Position numbers and translations under genes: made by a program. Below, in pieces: positions 23,797-32,442 of a stretch of 63,213 bases of DNA. Below the pieces are notes generated by a model. The model was not told where the DNA came from. It saw only the letters and a program-made list of their open reading frames with translations, and made no database searches. This DNA comes from Fimousia sp036311565 (GTDB lineage: Bacteria; Bacillota; Clostridia; Lachnospirales; Lachnospiraceae), in NCBI GenBank assembly GCA_036311565.1, contig JAXJPR010000011.1, positions 1 to 63,213 on the forward strand, written 5' to 3'. Numbering within the stretch: the stretch's first letter is position 1; the number at the start of each line of letters is the position of its first letter.

Positions 23797-26390
23797 TAGC
23801 AGGGTTAGTGGTGGCAGCTGGAATTTGCATTGGTGGATATGAAAAAGATATATCTGCTGCGTCGGTATATGTTTGTAAAACAGAAGAAGATTTTACTCAG
23901 GCTGTTGCCTATAGTAATCAGCACAAAGATATATGGGTTTCCATAGAAATTGATGAGATGATTCCGGTGAGAAAAGAATATATTATTGAAGGAAAAGTTC
24001 GAATCATTTCAATGGATAAGGAGTATCATTGTATTCGGCGGAAGAATTGGAAAGGCTCTTTGTTTTTGGTGGAAGGTAGATTACAGTTAGGAGAGGTTTC
24101 TGGAACAAATGAAATCGGTATTGATGGAGCGGCAAGACAAGGAGAATATGGAAATTCTATAGTCAGAGTAGAAGATGGCGGGAAATTTGAGATGTTTACT
24201 GGCAGCCGGATTCAGTATAATTATAATAAATCAGATAACAAAGAAGTACTTCCCCGCGGTGGCGGTGTCCTTGTAAAAAGTGGGGGAACCTTTATCATGA
24301 ATGGTGGAAAAATTTCTTATTGCTGGACGAAAAACACGAAGGTGCTGGATACGAGGATAAAGAATGCAGGTGTTGGTGGAGGTGTAGCCATTGAAGCACA
24401 AAATCAGCAAAAATATGGAACATTTCTTATGCATGGGGGAATCATTTGTCATTGTGCATCCCAACAAGGAGGAGGCATTTTCTCGTGTGGGAAATTATCG
24501 ATTGATGGAGGGGAAATATGCAAAAATCATGCCAATAAGGAAGCTTACAGCAATGGGAGTGTAACTGTTAGTTATGAAGATTGTGTTTATAATACAGGAG
24601 GAGGGATAAAAATTCAGGCATTTATGGACGAAAATACTCCCAGGTTATATGCACGAACAGAGATAAAGGGAGGAAATATCTGTCACAACGATGCCTATAA
24701 TGGCGGAGGCATTCGCATTACCAATGGTGCAGGGCTAAGAATTGCAGGTGGAAGTATTTTTCGTAATGAGGCTGTAAAACGAGGTGGAGGAATTGACATT
24801 GGAAATGGAAAGTATGAGGATCGTGGAGAAACAACGGTTAAAATTGAGGATGGAAATATTAGCAGATGTCAGTCTGGCACATATGGAGGAGCCTTGGCAG
24901 TTTCGGATGGAGTATGCCAGTTAAAAGGTATCAGGGTCGGAAATAATAAGGCCATAAAGGCAGGGAATGGTGCATATCTTCTAAATCGTGGAACATTATA
25001 TATGGAAGGCGAGTCCTCTTTTGGGCAAGAAGATGATATATATTTGACAATCGATGCATTTATCCGAATTTCTGGTAAAATATTAGCAGAAGGACGAGCT
25101 GCCACAGTAAGTGTAGCAGCATCGCAGTATCAACCAGGGCGTAAAATTGCAGAAACAGTATATACGGCCAAAGGTTCGGAGGGGTTATATGGAGATTGTA
25201 AAAACTGGGACAATCCTCATTTTGTCTTAAAGGAAAATCAGAGTGGCTTATCTGTTTTGCGCCCGGGAGATGGTGTGAAATTTTTGCAGCTGGAAAAAGA
25301 GACTGGGATAAAACTTGAGAAAAAAGATATTTTTATTTCCAGAGAATATCAGGTTGCTTATGAAAAGAATTCAGATGAAGATGTAACTTCTATGCCGTCT
25401 GATATAAAAAAATACTGGTATGAAGATCTGATGCTTTCTGATTTGGTACCAGAAAGTGCAAATGGAAAATTTTTGTCCTGGAATACCAATGGGACAGAAG
25501 TAGAAAAAGGGAAAAGTTATGCACCTGGAAGTGTCTATACGGAAAATAAAAATCTGTTATTATTTGCTATCTGGGATCGCGGATTTGAAATAGTATTCAA
25601 GGATCCTTTTACATTTTATGAAAATGAGAAAGTAGGAAAAAATCAACTGATTTCAGGTATTTTGGAATTAAATGACAAAGAGGATGGGAAGGTTACAGAT
25701 AAAAATATCATTGCTGATCAGGTTTCTATTGAGCAGATTTTGTATGAAAAAACAAAGAATGGATATCAACCAGAAAAACAGATATTTTCCAATGGGATGA
25801 ACAAGGAACAGATGGATACTTATTTTATGAATCTTGAGAAGGATGAGGAAGTGAAGGTATGGGTTACTTATGTAGTTGAAGATTCGGCTGGAAACGAGAC
25901 GAAAAAAGAAGTTCCAATAAAGGTCCTATATAATTATCCTCCTGAAATTGTCGTTTCTAATTTATCTTATTATGATTTTGAGATAAAATATCTGTGGAAA
26001 ACAGTAAAAAAAGAAATCAAAAATAATGGGACAGTGACAGATAGGGAAGATGAAACTCTGTGGAAAAAGAAACCAGAGAAAAACATAATAAAACCAGAAT
26101 CCTTAAATCAAGACGATTTTCGGATTCCGGAAGTATACGAAATTACTTATGAGGCGAAAGATAGTCTTGGAAAAACAGCCCAAGCCAAGTCTTCCATCTA
26201 TGTGGCAGATAGTAATCCTTATGTTGGGAACCGCCAGCAATGTGTTCGTTTCATCAATCAAACATATCTTTTTACTTTGAGCAGTACCAGTCCATGGAAA
26301 CAAAATAAAAAGCAGTATCAGTTACTGATTAATAGTCTTTCATCATCGAAAGAGGATGCAAAAAAAACCATCACGATTACAATTCCCTAA
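23763..26390 (+). CDS. Large secreted beta-helix surface protein
   Basis: This 875-residue protein has a signal-peptide-like start (IRNLIAGLVVAAGICIGG). From about residues 130 to 420 it is a right-handed parallel beta-helix with repeated GG-x-I/F-x-x-GGG-I turns such as SYCWTK, GGGVAIEA, GGGIFSCG and GGGIRITNG. The C-terminal third contains beta-sandwich regions, including EITYEAKDSLGKTAQAKSS. No LPxTG motif or terminal membrane anchor is present, so it may be carried by the pilus or released. The start overlaps the previous gene and lacks a strong ribosome site. The stop abuts the convergent nrdG stop with no gap. Confidence 0.78.
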   Translation: MWNYRRTIRNLIAGLVVAAGICIGGYEKDISAASVYVCKTEEDFTQAVAYSNQHKDIWVSIEIDEMIPVRKEYIIEGKVRIISMDKEYHCIRRKNWKGSLFLVEGRLQLGEVSGTNEIGIDGAARQGEYGNSIVRVEDGGKFEMFTGSRIQYNYNKSDNKEVLPRGGGVLVKSGGTFIMNGGKISYCWTKNTKVLDTRIKNAGVGGGVAIEAQNQQKYGTFLMHGGIICHCASQQGGGIFSCGKLSIDGGEICKNHANKEAYSNGSVTVSYEDCVYNTGGGIKIQAFMDENTPRLYARTEIKGGNICHNDAYNGGGIRITNGAGLRIAGGSIFRNEAVKRGGGIDIGNGKYEDRGETTVKIEDGNISRCQSGTYGGALAVSDGVCQLKGIRVGNNKAIKAGNGAYLLNRGTLYMEGESSFGQEDDIYLTIDAFIRISGKILAEGRAATVSVAASQYQPGRKIAETVYTAKGSEGLYGDCKNWDNPHFVLKENQSGLSVLRPGDGVKFLQLEKETGIKLEKKDIFISREYQVAYEKNSDEDVTSMPSDIKKYWYEDLMLSDLVPESANGKFLSWNTNGTEVEKGKSYAPGSVYTENKNLLLFAIWDRGFEIVFKDPFTFYENEKVGKNQLISGILELNDKEDGKVTDKNIIADQVSIEQILYEKTKNGYQPEKQIFSNGMNKEQMDTYFMNLEKDEEVKVWVTYVVEDSAGNETKKEVPIKVLYNYPPEIVVSNLSYYDFEIKYLWKTVKKEIKNNGTVTDREDETLWKKKPEKNIIKPESLNQDDFRIPEVYEITYEAKDSLGKTAQAKSSIYVADSNPYVGNRQQCVRFINQTYLFTLSSTSPWKQNKKQYQLLINSLSSSKEDAKKTITITIP

Positions 26391-26882
26391 TTAATCACAG
26401 TGAAGGATGATATGATCGCTGATACGGGTTTTTTGTACATCAATGACCCGTTGGTTGGCACTGCCCCTCCAGTGGAGTTTGCCATCATGTTGTTCCTGAA
26501 TGAAGCGGCCGTCTACAACGACATCTACCAGATCCATGATCGGAAGAGTTGCGATTTCTTCCCATTCAAATCCGGTGTAAACCCAGATCGTCTTTTGAGG
26601 GAATTTTTCTTTTACTTCTTTTACCAGTTCTGTAATAGAAAGGCAGTTGGCGGGATGGAGAGGATCTCCGCCGGATAGGGTAAGTCCGGATATATAATCT
26701 TTTTCTAATTCTTTAAATAATTCATCTTTCGCATCGGCATCAAAAGGAATGCCCCCTTTGATATCCCAGGTAATTGGGTTATGACAATTTTTACATTTAT
26801 GTGTGCAGCCAGCTACCCATAAAACAACACGGAGACCATCTCCATTAAGCATATCATCTTTGGTTATATTATGATAATTCAT
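26391..26882 (-). CDS. nrdG: Anaerobic ribonucleotide reductase activating protein
   Basis: This 163-residue radical SAM enzyme puts the glycyl radical onto NrdD. The cluster motif CTHKCKNC (Cys26, Cys30, Cys33) and the SAM-binding GGDPL segment (LTLSGGDPLHPAN) are present, and length matches the family. It is divergent from nrdD rather than downstream of it, as is usual, but shares the promoter region with NrdR-like boxes. Its stop codon directly touches the stop of the convergent beta-helix gene, with no terminator between them. Confidence 0.93.
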   Translation of the reverse strand: MNYHNITKDDMLNGDGLRVVLWVAGCTHKCKNCHNPITWDIKGGIPFDADAKDELFKELEKDYISGLTLSGGDPLHPANCLSITELVKEVKEKFPQKTIWVYTGFEWEEIATLPIMDLVDVVVDGRFIQEQHDGKLHWRGSANQRVIDVQKTRISDHIILHCD

Positions 26883-27003
26883 TGCAAAATCCCTTTCAAA
26901 TAATTATTATTTTTGTACTAGTATAAAACATAAAAAAACCACAGTCAATGACTTGCACTGAAAACAGATAAGTGATATGATATGTAAAGTGTCTCAAGAT
27001 GAG

Positions 27004-27049
27004 CACAATATAATGTGGAAAAATAAGTAAAAAATCACAAGATGTTGTG
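27004..27049. promoter_or_regulatory. Pair of NrdR-like boxes in the nrdG-nrdD divergent promoter
   Basis: CACAATATAATGTG at 27004-27017 and CACAAGATGTTGTG at 27036-27049 are near-palindromes whose starts are 32 bases apart, three helical turns. NrdR boxes normally occur as such pairs upstream of ribonucleotide reductase genes and mediate repression when dATP is high. The first overlaps a TATAAT-like sequence. Confidence 0.7.
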
Positions 27050-27079
27050 ATTAATAAATAAAAGGAAAGGTGTGGGGTC

Positions 27080-29212
27080 ATGCGGATCGAAGATGTGAGA
27101 GTGATTAAAAAAGATAATACAAAAGAAGTATTTAATGTTCAAAAAGTAGTGATTGCAGTGAATAAATCTGCATATCGCGCATTGGTAACTTTTACAGAAG
27201 AAGAGATTGATTTTATCTGCCGGTTTGTAGAATCTAAAGTATTAGAATTAAATAAACGGGAAGTTCATATTTCTGAAATGCATAATGTGGTAGAAGGTGC
27301 TTTGGAAAAAACCAATCCTGCAGTTGCAAAAAGTTATCGGGATTACCGCAATTATAAACAGGATTTTGTTCAGATGCTGGATGAAGTTTATAAAAAAAGC
27401 CAGTCTATCATGTATATTGGAGATAAAGAGAATAGTAATACAGACAGCGCGTTGGTTTCCACAAAAAGAAGTCTTGTATTCAACGAACTGAATAAATCGT
27501 TATATCAGAAATTTTTTATGACAACAGAGGAATTGCAGGCGTGCAGAGACGGATATATTTATATCCATGATATGTCAGCAAGAAGAGATACCATGAATTG
27601 CTGTCTGTTTGACGTTGAGAATGTATTAAAAGGTGGTTTTGAAATGGGAAACCTTTGGTACAATGAGCCGAAAACTCTGGATGTAGCATTTGATGTTATT
27701 GGAGACATCGTTTTAAGTGCCGCTAGTCAACAATATGGTGGATTTACTGTTCCAAGCATTGATAATATTTTGGAACCATATGCACAGAAATCATATCAGC
27801 GTGCCAAAGAACGCTATGTGGAACTAGGATTATCCGAAGAAAGAGCCGAACAGGAAGCTATGAAAGATGTAGAAAGAGAATTCAGACAGGGCTTCCAGGG
27901 TTTGGAATATAAATTTAACAGTGTGTCTTCTAGCAGAGGGGATTATCCTTTTATTACAATTACAGCGGGAACAGGCACAAAACCATTTGCCCAAATGGCA
28001 ACAAAAATTATGTTGGAAGTGCGTAAAAACGGACAGGGAAAAGAAGGTCATAAAAAACCGGTACTTTTTCCCAAATTGGTTTTCTTATATGATGAAAACC
28101 TTCATGGACCAGGTAAAGAAATGGAAGATGTGTTTGAAGCCGGAATTGAGTGTTCCAGCAAAACAATGTATCCAGACTGGTTAAGTCTGACTGGCGAAGG
28201 ATATGTAGCATCCATGTATAAAAAATATGGTGAAATCGTCAGCCCGATGGGATGTCGAGCATTCTTATCTCCATGGTATGAACGAGGCGGTTTAGAACCT
28301 GCAGATGATCAGGATAAACCAATTTTTGTAGGAAGATTTAATATTGGAGTTGTAAGTCTTCATCTGCCAATGATTTATGCAAAGGCGCAGCAGGAAAGCA
28401 AAGATTTCTATGAAGTGTTGGATTACTATTTGAATTTAGGACGGCAGCTTCATCTGCGCACGTATGATTATCTGGGAGAGATGAAAGCATCTACAAACCC
28501 ACTTGCCTATTGTGAAGGTGGATTTTTAGGTGGCAATTTAGAACTTCACGATAAAATTAAACCGGTTTTAAAATCAGCAACAGCTTCTTTTGGAATTACT
28601 GCACTTAATGAATTACAGCAATTGCATAATAAAAAGTCTTTAGTAGAAGATGGAGCATTCGCCCTTGAAGTGCTGTCTTATATTAATCAGGAAATAGAAC
28701 GTTTTAAGAAAGAGGATGGACGCCTGTATGCCATTTATGGAACTCCGGCAGAAAACTTGTGTGGCCTTCAGGTAAAACAATTCAGAAAGAAGTATGGCGT
28801 AATTGAAAATGTATCTGATCGAGAATATGTCAGCAACAGTTTTCATTGTCATGTATCAGAAGATATTACTCCAATCCAGAAGCAGGATTTAGAAGGCCGT
28901 TTTTGGGATTTAAGTAATGGCGGAAAGATTCAGTATGTAAAATATCCAATTGACTATAACAAAGATGCAATCCGCTCTCTGGTAAGAAGAGCCATGGGAA
29001 AAGGATTTTATGAAGGAGTGAATCTTTCTTTATCTTATTGCGATGACTGTGGTCATGAAGAACTGGATATGGATGTATGTCCAAAATGTGGCAGTAGAAA
29101 CTTAACAAAAATTGACCGCATGAATGGATATCTGTCATATTCCCGCGTGAAAGGTGATACAAGATTAAATGATGCCAAAATGGCAGAAATTGCAGAACGC
29201 AAAAGTATGTAA
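27080..29212 (+). CDS. nrdD: Anaerobic ribonucleoside-triphosphate reductase
   Basis: This 710-residue class III reductase converts ribonucleoside triphosphates to deoxy forms without oxygen. An ATP-cone regulatory domain occupies about residues 1-95 (VIKKDNTKEVFNVQKVVIAV). The catalytic barrel follows, with the C-terminal zinc site CDDC...CPKC and the glycyl radical in RMNGYL (Gly683). The initiating ATG follows GGAAAGGTGTGG. It is divergent from its activase nrdG. The presence of this pair shows an anaerobic life style. Confidence 0.95.
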   Translation: MRIEDVRVIKKDNTKEVFNVQKVVIAVNKSAYRALVTFTEEEIDFICRFVESKVLELNKREVHISEMHNVVEGALEKTNPAVAKSYRDYRNYKQDFVQMLDEVYKKSQSIMYIGDKENSNTDSALVSTKRSLVFNELNKSLYQKFFMTTEELQACRDGYIYIHDMSARRDTMNCCLFDVENVLKGGFEMGNLWYNEPKTLDVAFDVIGDIVLSAASQQYGGFTVPSIDNILEPYAQKSYQRAKERYVELGLSEERAEQEAMKDVEREFRQGFQGLEYKFNSVSSSRGDYPFITITAGTGTKPFAQMATKIMLEVRKNGQGKEGHKKPVLFPKLVFLYDENLHGPGKEMEDVFEAGIECSSKTMYPDWLSLTGEGYVASMYKKYGEIVSPMGCRAFLSPWYERGGLEPADDQDKPIFVGRFNIGVVSLHLPMIYAKAQQESKDFYEVLDYYLNLGRQLHLRTYDYLGEMKASTNPLAYCEGGFLGGNLELHDKIKPVLKSATASFGITALNELQQLHNKKSLVEDGAFALEVLSYINQEIERFKKEDGRLYAIYGTPAENLCGLQVKQFRKKYGVIENVSDREYVSNSFHCHVSEDITPIQKQDLEGRFWDLSNGGKIQYVKYPIDYNKDAIRSLVRRAMGKGFYEGVNLSLSYCDDCGHEELDMDVCPKCGSRNLTKIDRMNGYLSYSRVKGDTRLNDAKMAEIAERKSM

Positions 29213-29223
29213 TAGAATACAAA

Positions 29224-29262
29224 AAGAGAGAATCGTTTCTTTAAGAGACGGTTCTCTTTTTG
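29224..29262 (+). terminator. Intrinsic terminator after nrdD
   Basis: AGAGAATCGT pairs with ACGGTTCTCT (two G-T pairs) and is followed by TTTT. Confidence 0.85.
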
Positions 29263-29339
29263 CTTACAGAAATATATAGAATTGCTGGTCGTTTTTTCTA
29301 CTGTGCTTTATAATGTAGATAAGGAGCGGGGGAAGAAAG

Positions 29340-30586
29340 GAGAAAAAATTATTATGTTGGTTATTATCTCTATTTATGATAGCAGGAACGATTTCGATTC
29401 CAACAAAAGTTGTATATGGGCAGGAGAATGATGATCTGTTATGGATACGAAAAGCGGATAAAATATTAGGAATTGCCAGTGGGGAAGACGATACAGAAAT
29501 TTCAGATTCAGATGCAGAACAATATCAGTATCAGATGTCTCTCCAATATCCGGTCTGGTATCTCATGGAAGATGCCAAAACCAGATTTGGATATGAAAGC
29601 CTGATGGACATCCGGAACAAAATCAATGATGATGAATATCGTGGGCATCCAGAATATTATTATGAAGCTGCATTAATGGCGGTGTTATTTGAATAATCGA
29701 ATAACCAGTCTCTGCTGGAGGGTCTGGATTTTGAATTTGCACAGGGTGTTTCGGAACAGACTGCTGCATTATTAGGATATGATACGGATCAGGAAATCGA
29801 TGGCCTTGAGGAATTAAAAAATTAAAAAAATCTGATTTTACAAAAGATGATTACCTGGATTCTTTAAAAGCAGATAAAAATGCCCTGGATTTTTTATGAT
29901 TTGCAGAGCGTATGTTTGATTTGGAAGAGGATTTACTGACAATTGTGTTAAAAACGCAGATGTATCAGAAGGTGTTAACGCTTCAGGAAGAAACCATTAC
30001 GTTTCTTGGCAAAATGGGGAAACATGCGTCTAATGAAGAAATGAAAGCAGCAATTAATACAGTCAGGGCCATTTACATTGAACAGCAGGAGAATCCGGAT
30101 GCCATTGAAAATAGTATCATTGAAAACTGTAGTAATTCTGGTTCCATTTGGTTAAAAGCTTCAGGAGGAAAAAGTGAGGTTCTCTTTGGCGCAGGGATAA
30201 TAGCAAATGTATATTCTGCAGGAAATCAGCTGATTGGATGTAAAAACGAGGCAGATATTACGGTGAATGTGAAAACTGTACAGGATCATGGTGATTATAC
30301 TCAATATGGAAAAGCTTATGCAGGAGGAATTGCGGCAGATATATATGGAGAAACTGTTTCTAGCTGCAGTAATACAGGGACCATTGGTTGTTATGGAACT
30401 GTTTACCCAGAAGATGGAGAGATTGGTGCATATTGTATTGCGGGAGGAATTGTCGGACGTAAAAGTTCATACGGAGTAACAATTGCCGACGACAATATCA
30501 ATAGTGGAACAGTAGAGGCGGTATCAGGAAATACAAAGAAAAATGAATATGTGGGAGATATCTTTGGGGCATCCGGGCAGCAATAG
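29340..30586 (+). pseudogene. Decayed secreted surface protein gene
   Basis: The remains encode a signal peptide (KKLLCWLLSLFMIAGTIS) without a start codon in the right place, then a helical region. They end with GLUG-like repeats such as GAGIIANVYSAGNQLIGC, GGIAADIYGETVSSCSN and GGIVGRKS. Frame changes or stops occur near 29694, near 29823 and at the TGA near 29898. Together the pieces read as one protein of at least 400 residues that stops early at 30586. GLUG repeats are common in clostridial adhesins. Two fragments, 29376-29696 and 29912-30586, are open and might still be translated. Confidence 0.72.
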
Positions 30587-30649
30587 TAATAGAATTTATT
30601 AAGATTTATGGATAGATGAAATAGAAAATAAAGAAGTTTATAAAAAAGG

Positions 30650-30679
30650 TTGACTCCATTGATGAATATATGTTATATT
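30650..30679 (+). promoter_or_regulatory. Promoter of the rpmG-secE-nusG operon
   Basis: TTGACT at 30650 and TATATT at 30674 are spaced by 18 bases, at the expected place upstream of a structured leader and rpmG. Confidence 0.65.
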
Positions 30680-30746
30680 ATTATAGCTATATTTTAGCAA
30701 TGGAAGAGGTCTATTTCTTATTTACTTAGAATGTAAATAAGGAACA

Positions 30747-30841
30747 CTCCGCAAGGATCGCATTGCGACAAAGCAGAATTTGCCGCTACGCAAAAGCGAC
30801 CTGTCGCAAGCGGAGAATCTCGCAGGTCGAGATTCTTTTTT
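30747..30841 (+). promoter_or_regulatory. Structured leader with terminator upstream of rpmG
   Basis: CTCCGC at 30747 pairs with GCGGAG at 30810, and inside it TTGCGACA at 30763 pairs with TGTCGCAA at 30802, forming a long branched stem. Immediately after, AGAATCTCG and CGAGATTCT form a terminator hairpin with a T run. The last two bases of the first structure are also the first two of the terminator stem. The arrangement suggests attenuation of the rpmG-secE-nusG transcript. I do not recognise the family. Confidence 0.65.
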
Positions 30842-30881
30842 AATGCCCGAATTTAAAAATGAAGTAATGGAGGTGGAAGTT

Positions 30882-31031
30882 GTGCGCACAAAAATCACAT
30901 TGGCATGTACAGAATGTAAACAGCGTAACTACAATATGACAAAGGATAAGAAAGCTCATCCTGACAGAATGGAAACTAAAAAATATTGTAGATTCTGTAA
31001 AAAGCATACTATGCACAAAGAAACTAAATAG
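30882..31031 (+). CDS. rpmG: Ribosomal protein bL33
   Basis: This 49-residue protein starts at GTG 30882 after GGAGGTGGAAG and has two zinc-binding CxxC motifs (CTEC and CRFC) of the zinc form of bL33. It belongs to the large ribosomal subunit. The open frame runs upstream through the leader, but only the GTG start gives the right length. It precedes secE and nusG, the usual Firmicute order. Confidence 0.95.
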   Translation: MRTKITLACTECKQRNYNMTKDKKAHPDRMETKKYCRFCKKHTMHKETK

Positions 31032-31061
31032 TCAGTCGATTTTTTGAAGAGGTGAAACATT

Positions 31062-31271
31062 ATGGCAGAACCTAAAAAATCTGGAATTTTTAAACGAATT
31101 GCACAGTGGTGCAAAGGATTAAAAGCAGAATTCCAAAAAATCATTTGGCCTGACAAAGAGAAAATTTATAAGGAAACTGTTACAGTTGTAACTGCAACAG
31201 TATGTCTTGGAGTAGTGATTGCTTTATTTGATATGGTACTACAGTATGGCATGAAACTGCTCATTGGTTAG
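31062..31271 (+). CDS. secE: Preprotein translocase subunit SecE
   Basis: This 69-residue protein has an amphipathic helix (KAEFQKIIWPDKEKI) followed by one C-terminal membrane segment, the single-span SecE of Gram-positive bacteria. It stabilises SecY in the export channel. It lies 17 bases before nusG. Confidence 0.94.
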   Translation: MAEPKKSGIFKRIAQWCKGLKAEFQKIIWPDKEKIYKETVTVVTATVCLGVVIALFDMVLQYGMKLLIG

Positions 31272-31288
31272 AAGGCAAAGGTGATCGT

Positions 31289-31810
31289 ATGGCAGAAGCA
31301 AATTGGTATGTAGTTCATACCTACTCAGGATATGAAAACAAAGTAAAAGCCAATATTGAGAAGACAATTGAAAACAGAAAATTACAAGATGAGATCTTAG
31401 AAGTCAGAGTACCGCTTCAGGAAGCAACTGAAATTAAAAATGGTGTTAAAAAACAGGTTTCTAAGAAAATGTTTCCAGGATATGTTCTTATTAATATGGT
31501 AATGAATGATGACACTTGGTATGTAGTTCGTAATACAAGAGGTGTTACAGGCTTTGTTGGCCCAGGATCAAAACCAGTACCGTTAACAGAAGCAGAGATG
31601 CGTCCACTTGGAATCGAAGATGAACCAGAGGTTTCCATCGATGTAGAAGTTGGAGATGAAGTTATCGTTACTTCAGGTGCTTGGGAAGGCACAGTCAGCA
31701 CTGTCAGAGCAATTAATATGCATAAACAGTCAGTAACTATTGAAGTAGATATGTTCGGACGAGCTACTTCTGTAGAAATTGGATTCTTAGATATTAAGAA
31801 GAGTAACTAA
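31289..31810 (+). CDS. nusG: Transcription termination/antitermination factor NusG
   Basis: This 173-residue protein has the NGN domain (WYVVHTYSGYENKVKANIE and FPGYVLINMVMNDDTW) and a C-terminal KOW domain (GDEVIVTSGAWEGT). It binds RNA polymerase and modulates pausing and Rho or ribosome coupling. The start is ATG after AAGGTGAT. Confidence 0.95.
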   Translation: MAEANWYVVHTYSGYENKVKANIEKTIENRKLQDEILEVRVPLQEATEIKNGVKKQVSKKMFPGYVLINMVMNDDTWYVVRNTRGVTGFVGPGSKPVPLTEAEMRPLGIEDEPEVSIDVEVGDEVIVTSGAWEGTVSTVRAINMHKQSVTIEVDMFGRATSVEIGFLDIKKSN

Positions 31811-31848
31811 TAGGAATGTCTGCAAAATAGAGAGAAACATGCAGACAG

Positions 31849-31875
31849 TGGGAGGGAAATTCCCGCAATTACCAC
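31849..31875 (+). promoter_or_regulatory. Probable ribosomal protein L1 binding site upstream of rplK
   Basis: GTGGGAGGG, a short AT-rich loop, CCCGC and a closing CCAC form a small internal-loop hairpin. It resembles the L1 site in 23S rRNA and in L11-L1 operon leaders. A second copy precedes rplA. Autoregulation by L1 is inferred from this resemblance. Confidence 0.6.
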
Positions 31876-31897
31876 AATAATCAGGAGGTGCGCTATC

Positions 31898-32323
31898 ATG
31901 GCGAAGAAAGTAACAGGTTATATTAAATTACAGATCCCAGCAGGAAAGGCAACACCTGCTCCACCGGTTGGTCCAGCTCTTGGACAGCATGGTGTAAATA
32001 TTGTCCAGTTTACAAAAGAATTTAATGCTAGAACAGCTGATCAGGACGGAATGGTTATTCCAGTTGTTATCACAGTATATCAGGATAGAAGTTTCAGCTT
32101 CATCACAAAAACTCCACCAGCTGCAGTATTAATTAAAAAAGCTTGTAAGATTCAGTCAGGATCTGGTACACCAAATAAAGTAAAAGTAGCTACTATTTCT
32201 AAAGAAGATATTCAGAAAATTGCTGAATTAAAAATGCCAGACTTAAATGCAGGTAGCGTAGAAGCTGCTATAAGCATGATCGCTGGTACTGCAAGAAGTA
32301 TGGGTGTTACAGTAGAAGAATAA
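31898..32323 (+). CDS. rplK: Ribosomal protein uL11
   Basis: This 141-residue protein starts AKKVTGYIKLQIPAGKATPA and contains GPALGQHGVNI, the classic L11 N-terminus. It forms the GTPase-associated centre with 23S rRNA and is needed for stringent-response activation. Length matches the family. Confidence 0.97.
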   Translation: MAKKVTGYIKLQIPAGKATPAPPVGPALGQHGVNIVQFTKEFNARTADQDGMVIPVVITVYQDRSFSFITKTPPAAVLIKKACKIQSGSGTPNKVKVATISKEDIQKIAELKMPDLNAGSVEAAISMIAGTARSMGVTVEE

Positions 32324-32400
32324 GCATTGTATACTTAATGCTTGCATTTAAGTAAAAAGCTACGTTAAGTAACTTTGGAAATATTAGTCATATAGAACAG

Positions 32401-32428
32401 GTGGGAGGGTAGCTCCCGATAAGACCAC
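32401..32428 (+). promoter_or_regulatory. Second probable L1 binding site, upstream of rplA
   Basis: GTGGGAGGG, a four-base loop, CTCCCGAT and AAGACCAC repeat the pattern seen before rplK. The rplA ribosome site AGGAGG follows directly after the hairpin. Confidence 0.6.
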
Positions 32429-32442
32429 AGGAGGAATTTAAA

